Assembly: GCF_963576615.1 (NCBI RefSeq)
Contig: NC_088714.1
Span: 27,896,558 to 27,960,557, forward strand
Length of the DNA stretch: 64,000 nt
Source: Watersipora subatra
Taxonomy: Eukaryota; Bryozoa; Gymnolaemata; Cheilostomatida; Watersiporidae
Direction of reading: 5' to 3'
Below the pieces are notes generated by a model. The model made no database searches. It worked only from the letters and a program-made list of their open reading frames with translations, and was not told the origin of the DNA. Of this stretch, positions 57,101 through 64,000 are shown piece after piece. Within the stretch, counting starts at the first letter, position 1; each line of letters opens with the position of its first letter. The position numbers were made by a program, and so were the translations under genes.

Positions 57101-58549
57101 CAATAAGTATGTTCCAGCGGTGTCTTTGCACCTATAATCTGAGTTAAGTGTGCCCATACCTTTATAAGTGCACAGGTCAACACATGCCTCTACGCTATTT
57201 GCGTCTTCCAAATCTGTCACTTCTTGCGGATCGCTGTCAAAGCCCTCATATATATAACAACCTTGATATCTTATTCCTAAAACAAGTTGGTATAAGGAAT
57301 ACCTAACAAAGAGTATAAATGTTGAGGAAACAATTTGGTTACCAGAAAGACATAATAAAGTTAATAAACTAACTATTAGTATAATGAGTGAGTAAAAGCC
57401 TAATATGTTAGCTGTGAGCTATCAGTAAAATACTTCTAAAGTACAAGACATTGGGTGTTGTACATCACTAGCATTGTAGTTGCAACTTTTGTTAGCAATG
57501 GATATTGTTTTCCCGTTTCATTGTTACCAAAAATTACATCTTCTGTGTTTAGCAAATACAGAGAACTAATGCTAAAAATAGAGTTCAACGTATTACCTGG
57601 TTGCACAAACAGCACAAATACTATTAAAATAAAAATACTTTTGTATAAATTCTTATGAAGGAAATAGAAACAATTAAGTCTTATAAATAAACATCGATTC
57701 TGATGTTTTTATCTTTGCTGCCAAGATCATCACAGTAAAGTCTCAAACTAGCCAACAATAGCTTAGATTTTCAGTTGGTTTCACTTGGAGAGAGTTTTGG
57801 ATGTGTACCACCAAACTAATCTTTACTATAGTAAGATCCATTTCTATCTGTCTCCCTGCCCAAAGCATTGTTAACAGCGATAGCAAAACAAATTACCTTA
57901 CATAAGAATTGAACTCCGGCATTCCTTTTCCAGCCTGGCGCACTAACCACTTCACTACTCAGTCGCTTTACTGCATTACTTATTATTATGTACGTACTGA
58001 ATACTCATAACAATGTGAGACAACTGAGAAATAGTCTATAATTATGCTTAAGTAAAAAAGCTCCAACTTATAAATTAAAACGGTATACAAGACTTCTGAC
58101 CCACCATAAACATAGGGAATAGATAAAATTTTTAGACTGTAGACAATCTATTGATGGGAAAACTTGGAGAAAACAAAACTAATGATAGCCTAGGAAACAT
58201 TTGATGATAAAATTTTCTATGGCAGTCAATTTAGAAATGCTTAATCTTCTGATTCAAGATATTTGCTTAAATTTAATATCCTGATTCTACATAAAGAAGA
58301 AATGAAAACCATATACATTCTATTTGCATATAACCATGCTCACACTGCAAAATAAATCTGCAAATAATCTATTTGTGGTTATTCCTTAAAAAGTAGCGCC
58401 TCATACAACAATTTTAATGAATTTATCACTTTTTTATATTTTTAAAACATACTGTAATAGTAGAACTGAAAGTGAATAGTAAATAACCTACCTTCGCATA
58501 TTTGATGAGAGGCTAAAATGATGCAAACGACCAGTGAGTGTTTAAACAT
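53982..58549 (-). CDS. Secreted protein with two WSC domains, copy 2
   Basis: Five exons (58492-58549, 57160-57276, 56713-56877, 54688-54789 and 53982-54169) are all joined in phase 1 and encode 209 residues. The signal peptide is MFKHSLVVCIILA, followed by SHQICEG. WSC domain 1 runs from YQGCYIYEGFDSD to CGGANRNSFYSTNYL, and WSC domain 2 from GCWRDSSSRDLRNL to CGGGWANSVFNTQ. The chain ends DCGCHQP. Internal exons 2, 3 and 4 are exactly the same length as in copy 1 (117, 165 and 102 bases). The 20 cysteines outside the signal peptide are conserved in position. A difference is CFCDN here against CFCGN in copy 1, where the glycine is usual for WSC domains. It is likely secreted and carbohydrate-binding by family; the ligand is unknown. 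The two genes arose by tandem duplication. Confidence 0.88.
54450..54622 (+). repeat. tRNA-derived SINE copy
   Basis: The tRNA-like head (TTGATTGGTATGGGTGTTAG) is followed by CAGACAGGCATACAGGCAGA and GATGGCTCTTATTATAGTAA. Located in intron 4 of WSC copy 2. Confidence 0.6.
54688..54789 (-). CDS. WSC gene copy 2, exon 4
   Basis: First half of WSC domain 2 (GCWRDSSSRDL to CVDYCRDQ), donor GTTAAG. Confidence 0.87.
54965..55095 (+). repeat. tRNA-derived SINE copy, truncated
   Basis: B-box-like GCGAGTTCTAATCC, then GTCAGACACGGCTCCTATTA and TAGCAAGG, matching the tail of the neighbouring copy. Confidence 0.55.
56313..56565. repeat. 62-bp tandem array, about 4 copies
   Basis: Each unit consists of two related halves, one with GTACAAACTTGTATCATCTC and one with AAGTACAAGCTTGTACCATC. 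The array shows a two-level repeat structure. It lies in intron 3 of WSC copy 2. Confidence 0.9.
56713..56877 (-). CDS. WSC gene copy 2, exon 3
   Basis: Second half of WSC domain 1 (YKYAGLQGNQCYCGDSLEK to STNYL), donor GTAAGT. Confidence 0.87.
57160..57276 (-). CDS. WSC gene copy 2, exon 2
   Basis: First half of WSC domain 1 (YQGCYIYEGF to CVDLCTYK), acceptor cttgttttag, donor GTATGG. Confidence 0.87.
57825..57978 (-). repeat. tRNA-derived SINE copy
   Basis: On the minus strand: TGGTTAGTGCGCCAGGCTGG, B-box-like GGAGTTCAATTC, then GACAGATAGAAATGGATCTT and ACTATAGTAA. Located in intron 1 of WSC copy 2. Confidence 0.6.
58492..58549 (-). CDS. WSC gene copy 2, exon 1
   Basis: Signal peptide exon, 19 codons plus one base, donor GTAGGT. 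Confidence 0.82.
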
Positions 58550-61500
58550 TTTCGAAAGGTTTGAGGGAGCAAAATAAATCTGGCTGTAAACGAAACCCAA
58601 CTTGTTTGTAAAAAGGAAATGCTCAAATTATATACCAGTAGTCAGTTGCATATCCTTGTAAGGTGAGATCAGAGTCTACAGTGGTTAGATAACTACAAAG
58701 TGTTGAGTCACATTTGAGACACATTTGAGACTCAGTTGAGAGAAAAATTGCATAGTTATATTACAGGCTCATTGAACTGCGATGATGCGTAGTAAGCATT
58801 TAGTCATGCTTTGTTATCTGTTGACTAGCTAGCTGTTGGCCTACTGCCTCAAATGCGCGATACCTACACAAGAATCAGTAGAGAAATAACAGAGTATACA
58901 TAACTGAAGTTTGTATACCTCATTGATCTGAACAGACCCTTAATTCTAAATTATATCAGTGAAGAACCACAAATCTTTCTTTATTTAGTGAGATTTAGGC
59001 TTAGGTTGATACAAATAAAATGCTGTTGGCTTACTGCCGCCATCGTTCTTCTAGTAGTTTTTTGGTATGACAATAATTAGAGGATGGGTCACCTTTTTAC
59101 ATCGCCCACAACATCTGCACTCAATTGAACAGGAATTAACATTTTTGGTTAATGATTAGGACTGCAATTTTATCAGTTTAATTTGTGAGTGTCACAAAAC
59201 AACATTCAAGTCTTGTCAAAACATTCAGTTGGTAACCTGATCTAGTCATTGTACAAATAGCTGGGTGTGATAAGACAACTAATATTCACAAAACCTGTTT
59301 CTTAGTAGAGAGTACGCATGGCTTTATGTTGATTACATACATCTTCTTAACTGTGCCATCTTGCTTACCTAATATGAATAGCAGTGGAACAAATAATGAG
59401 GTATTGGAAAAATTCTTGCACCATTTTAATTAGATCTATTCTCTACTTATCATCAGAGCTTGAATAAAATAATTTCTTAAATGCAGCCTTAGTTTTTGTG
59501 AAAACCATAAAAACAAGTAAACCAACATAATGAATAAGTGATAGAATTATAAGATTGGTTTGTGAAATGCTAGATATTGTGAACACGTAGTTTTGTATTT
59601 TATATAACTAATTGTTGAGTTGTATAACCCTTGCTTATGGAAGGATAATTTCACATTATATAGCAAGCAAATTTGTTCTCTAAGTTCCTGCATGACACAT
59701 AATCGGTTTTAATACTAGCTTTGTACATATCACACCAGAGCAACTAAAGATCAGCACTTGGAACAGAAAAAGCAAATAACTATCTTCCTGTTGATAAAGA
59801 GTAGATAATCCCGTATGAATAACCTGTATGGTCACTTTGCTCATACTTAGTTTGTAATTTAACACCTTAATAAAATATCTAAGATAAAAAGAAAAGCATT
59901 TTTACAATTTAGTTTGGTAAATGGCGTTTCACAGTTATGATTTATTTTTATAAACAAGATTTCTCCTATCACTGATTGGTACGTGTTTTATCTCAAATCT
60001 TGAAGATTCTTAGAAAGACCGATTTTGAGACCATCTCAATATTTAAAGTATATGGTGCATCATTACAAACATTTACAATTTATCATATAACACAAAAATG
60101 CTGCAAGTATATTCACTTCTAGTTTGCAACTGGTTAAAAAGCAGTACAAGCTCTGCTAAACAAGCTTCTCAGCAACAAAGCTACAAGTTCACTAAAAACT
60201 TGACCTGACCTCTCTGTTAAACATCTCAAAACTACCTAGGTATTTTTATAATAGCCTTAAGATACAGCAGGAGCATTAGTACCAAAAGAAGCACCTGTGT
60301 CGGCTATTGAGTTTACCTGTGATACGATTCTTTTCTATGCTTCATGAGAGCAAGCTGGATTACACTTCTTAAATCATAAATAGAGGGTTATGACATTCAA
60401 CTGAGAGTTGTCTTCTTTACAAATTTGTTACAACATGTATATGTAGGTGTAGATAACTACATTGCAATCCTTTGCGCAGTGAGAACTAACTGCTTCCCCG
60501 AAACTGAAAGCTGAATCAATTTTGCTGGTGCAAAACTGTAAACTATAATTTCACTTCATTTTAGAGTAGCAAGTATATTGTATAGTAACTGTTCTGTCTG
60601 CTGTCAATGGAATTGAGGCACTAACAAAAACAATCGATTACAGATTTCTCATGTACCAGCCCGCTAGCCCGGTGTCCACACAAAAATGTTGTTACACTAC
60701 CTTACCTCCGGTAGAGAGAGCTCCAGTAAAAAAGTGTTTAGTTCATAAAAGACCAGCCAATCACGTTTAAGTGCTTCGGCAGAGTTCTACATTAGTCCCT
60801 TCAGTGTTGATATGATATAACAAATAATACAAAATAATTAAAATAATGTATAATAAAATAATACAATATAACATAATGTTATATAACATACTGCGATACA
60901 AAATACTATATAACAATATAATATGATAAAATACTAAAATACAATAAAAAATAAGCTAATACAATATACTACAGAACACTTGCTGACTTATTATGTGAAC
61001 TTCAAATTCTAAATGTTCATGAAACAAGTTTCTGCCATGGTTTGGAAAAAGTTGTGCAAACTGACTAATCTAGGAATATTTTAAGCTGTCTTTTACAACG
61101 AATATGTTGATTAGCTAATTTTTGAGCCTTAAACAAATTAGACTCTTTTCATTAGGTTCATGGCACACTTGGATCAGACTAGGATTAACACCACTTCATT
61201 AGTAAACTAGAATATCAGATCAAACTATAGGTGAGTGGCACAAGTTATGCAATGACTAAGTGATTGATGAATGATGCATTACTCTGATTGCTTTGGTGAC
61301 AGCCATCTGTCATAATATCATGCCATGGTCAATTTATAGAAGAAGTATTTGCGACAACAGAAGACCGTAAAATATCTCATAAAGTATTTTAGCATTTCAC
61401 TTATTTACTTTCATACTGGATTTTGTTTTTATATAACATATACATGATAGTACAATTAGAAATATTATATAACATTGTCATTTTCTTATATCGATTACAA

Positions 61501-61735
61501 ACTACCTTTCGAAAAAACCATAGATATAGTAAACCCTAGATTTGCGAATAGCTATCATTACAATGGAGCAAAAGTGAGGCCTATAATTGGCTGTTGTTTT
61601 CACGATGTTACGTCGTAGTGATGTGCATCACAGCATCAAAGCCTTCAATTGAGCAATAAGTTTAGCAGTGGAAGCACGCTTGGCATGCTAGTTTTTAAGT
61701 CATAAACGTAACAATAAGACCAAATTCTTAGTGAA
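58550..61735. other. Intergenic, no gene seen
   Basis: The left edge would contain the promoter of WSC copy 2. An A/T-only low-complexity stretch lies at 60815-60965. No exon recognised. Confidence 0.45.
60815..60965. repeat. AT-rich low-complexity tract
   Basis: Irregular AATA/ATAA runs, with TATAACATAATGTTATATAA forming a local palindrome. Confidence 0.7.
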
Positions 61736-62528
61736 ATGTCATCAGAAGAGACCACAACACCTCCAGGTATTTCCTCAATTGCCCATAACAAGACACAACT
61801 TCAACTCAAAACAAGAAGTTCTCAACAATATCATAAGCTATCTATGCCGATTAAAGACACCAAGCTGAAAGATGCTAGTGGAAAATAATAGGAAAAACAT
61901 CATCATTTCGTCATTGGTTTTGAGTCAGCAGCCAAATCTGCATATGGCATTGCTCAATATCTTTTCAGCAACTACCCTTTCATCAACTACTTCCTTATCT
62001 TTAAGATCAACCAGGATCACATTGAGATTTTGTTTTCTACAATACGATCTAAGGGTGGCTATAACAATAACCCGGATGTGCAGTGCTTTAGATCTGCACT
62101 TCGAGCACTGTTTATAAAAGCAGATATCACACCAAGTCCCAATGCTAACTGTATTGATCTGGATGTGAGCAGGGCTGAAAAAAAAACTGCCCAACTCCTG
62201 CTACATTCTCTGGCTAGAAAGAAAAAGAAAGATGAGACAAAAGCTGAGGAAGGTGAAGAGGAGGAGTGCGGTGATGAGGATTTTTTTCTCACTCAAATGT
62301 GATGAGTGTATCAAGTTCTTGATCGATGTAGAAATAGTGGGAAGTAGTAATAGTGATGACGTAACCCTAATCTCAGTCAAAAACAGAGGAGGATTGGTGA
62401 CCAGATTGATAGGCCGAATATGTATTGCTACAGAAAAGTGCCTACGTTCACACATGGAGAGCTATGGTATCACACAGAGAGCTTTTAAACAAGTAATATT
62501 ACAGACAATAACATATATGCCTTATTAA
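61736..62528 (+). pseudogene. P-element/THAP9-type transposase, broken C-terminal part
   Basis: The central open frame reads IGFESAAKSAYGIAQYL, INQDHIEILFSTIRSKGGYN, NNPDVQCFRSALRALF and PNANC. These are hallmarks of the C-terminal part of P-element/THAP9 transposases (QDHxExxFSxIRxxGGxNNNP). A +1 shift near 62280, in a run of T, moves the frame to CDECIKFL, VKNRGGLVTRLIG and ATEKCLRS, which continue the family pattern. Upstream, the short frame starting at 61736 ends in stops near 61889 and needs at least one more shift to join. The N-terminal THAP domain is not in the window. A Lys/Glu-rich insert precedes the 62280 shift. It is inactive as it stands. No terminal repeats were identified. 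Confidence 0.8.
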
Positions 62529-62598
62529 TAACCTCAATCAAGGTTTTACACGTACAGTGCATGCCAACAGTCTACTCAAAACTATAGTAAATCTATTG

Positions 62599-62626
62599 TA
62601 ATGAAGTTATCCTTCATTACAACAGT
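62599..62626. repeat. Short hairpin after the transposase remnant
   Basis: TTGTAATGAAG pairs with CTTCATTACAA across a short loop. Confidence 0.7.
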
Positions 62627-62815
62627 TGACTTTGATAAATTTGGATTTTATCCAAGTCTTAAAAGACAAACTTAAAAGCAAGCATAAAAGCAAACTTTAA
62701 TCTTTAACTTAACGCAATTAAAATTTCTTCAGCGTTCATAGTTTTAAGTTTCTCGCTGGTTAGCTAATTTTTTTTTGTTTCGCTCGCACGACCTGCCGGC
62801 CATTTTAAGAGAAAC

Positions 62816-63043
62816 CTATCTTAAGGATGTTTGCCTTTGTCGCCCTTTCAACATGTTGTGATCAGGACGAACACAGGTGTCGCCACCAAGGGTTAATGCA
62901 CGACCACTAGCCAACTTGTCCGAATGTCTATTTTTGTAGTCTTGATAGATAACACCACCCTTTTTATGTAGCATTATCGTTTCAGTTACGCCGTCACCGG
63001 CCAATTGTTTGTCTTTTATCCAAAGCCTGAGCAGTCTCTCCAT
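62816..63043 (-). pseudogene. Possible pogo/Tigger (CENP-B HTH) transposase scrap
   Basis: The minus-strand frame reads ERLLRLWIKDKQLAGDGVTE and then HKKGGVIYQDY. This resembles the CENP-B-type helix-turn-helix of Tigger transposases (L-x-x-W ... G-x-x-V ... A-x-x-I-Y). The following residues do not fit the family. The match is short and the call is tentative. Confidence 0.3.
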
Positions 63044-63253
63044 CAGTGGTCGCGAAAATCGCTGCGTCGTTTAGAAACTATGGTTAGTCCTTTTGCAAAC
63101 TAAATGTCTTGAATATAATCCTTGTGTTTGATAATTGTGAATGTATATTTCTGTCATATTGATGAGCTAACTCAATCACGCATACATATTTTTCAATAAT
63201 TTTCCATTTAATATCAATTGTTATCATTCGCTTTTTCTTTGCATTATCTATTC

Positions 63254-64000
63254 CAGTGGTTCCCAACTGGTGGTCCATAGACCCCTAGGGGTCCACAGGA
63301 GGTTTTGAGGGGGTCCACAGGCTGGTGCCAGTATTGGTTTTTCTAGCTAGATATTTACAGCTATTTCTGTCATAGTGGTTGGATCAATGATATAAAACCC
63401 TAAAAGGATAGACGATGGCTATTATATGAGCGGGGTTTAATGATCGGAGTCTGTTGGGATTGTGCTAGCCTGGGTTTCCGGGCTAATGCAGTTCCCACTG
63501 GGTGGTCGCGTTGTCTTGTTAGGTTTTTGGGTTTAGACTTTTATCACCTATGTGCGTCAATCGCTGGATAGTACCTGATTTCCGGTTAGTAGTACAAAAC
63601 AACACAACCTGTAACCCGCAAACACGTAATTCTATCTTTCCCTCTTAAATTTCAGCGATGTACTAAGATCCATGGAAAATAAAACATTTCAATTTACTTA
63701 TTTTTACCAATTTTCAGATTGGTAGGGGTCTTAGTATATGCTTAAATTTGAATATAATTTACTCGAAATTGCCCAAACAACGGCCTTTTTTCCCTGGTGT
63801 TTGATTAATATTTTTCTACCTATAATATGAAATGGCAAAGTCCTTTGTCGTTGTCACATTGTTTGACCTGGCCAATAAGATGGGACAGCAGCAAAGCTGT
63901 GCAGTTTAGTTTTCATACTCAAAATCTAAATGTAAAACCAAATTTGGGTCATTTCACAATGGCGACTATTAATATCATGAATGCTTGTTAATGGCAGCTG
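63254..64000 (+). mobile_element. End of a hAT-like element, continues past the window
   Basis: CAGTGGTTCCCAACTGGTGG followed by GACCCCTAGGGGTCCAC resembles the CAGNGGTTCTCAAC-type terminal repeat of hAT elements. No matching second end lies inside the window and no transposase frame is visible here. Confidence 0.5.

Overview
The window looks like AT-rich nuclear DNA from an invertebrate animal. Genes are split by introns of several hundred to several thousand bases with GT-AG borders, there are no operons or ribosome-binding sites, and the spaces are filled with SINE-like, foldback, piggyBac-like, P-element-like and hAT-like repeats. The gene families (an extracellular HFxGG-type protein, WSC-domain proteins and a cGAS-like nucleotidyltransferase) suggest a lophotrochozoan such as a bryozoan or mollusc. 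That placement is inference, because no rRNA, mitochondrial or single-copy marker gene is present.

Layout. (1) 494-6123, minus: four well-supported exons and one possible terminal exon of a secreted protein. A second, similar signal-peptide exon lies upstream at 11230-11340. Between the two sits a 39-bp tandem array of 32 copies (6490-7745). (2) 11341-17890: repeats, an 18-bp tandem array and several strong hairpins. (3) 17898-38314, plus: a ten-exon gene spanning 20 kb for a cGAS-like (Mab-21 fold) nucleotidyltransferase. All three catalytic acidic positions are present. It is followed by a lysine-rich linker and a 167-residue acidic Asp-Ala-Leu/Tyr repeat tail with no Lys or Arg. This is the most interesting object in the window. 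(4) 38315-44341: no gene seen. (5) 44342-47518 and 53982-58549, minus: two tandem paralogues, each with five exons, a signal peptide and two WSC domains. Their exon sizes and phases match almost exactly, and each mature protein has 20 cysteines. (6) 58550-64000: a broken P-element/THAP9-type transposase (61736-62528), a possible pogo/Tigger scrap and the end of a hAT-like element.

Exons were assembled by hand from reading frame, splice consensus and phase agreement, and every junction used keeps frame. The least certain points are the exon 4/5 junction of the nucleotidyltransferase, the 3' end of the first gene and its alternative first exon. The genes do not form an obvious pathway. The nucleotidyltransferase is a candidate innate nucleic-acid sensor, and the WSC and HFxGG proteins are candidate secreted glycan-binding or matrix proteins.
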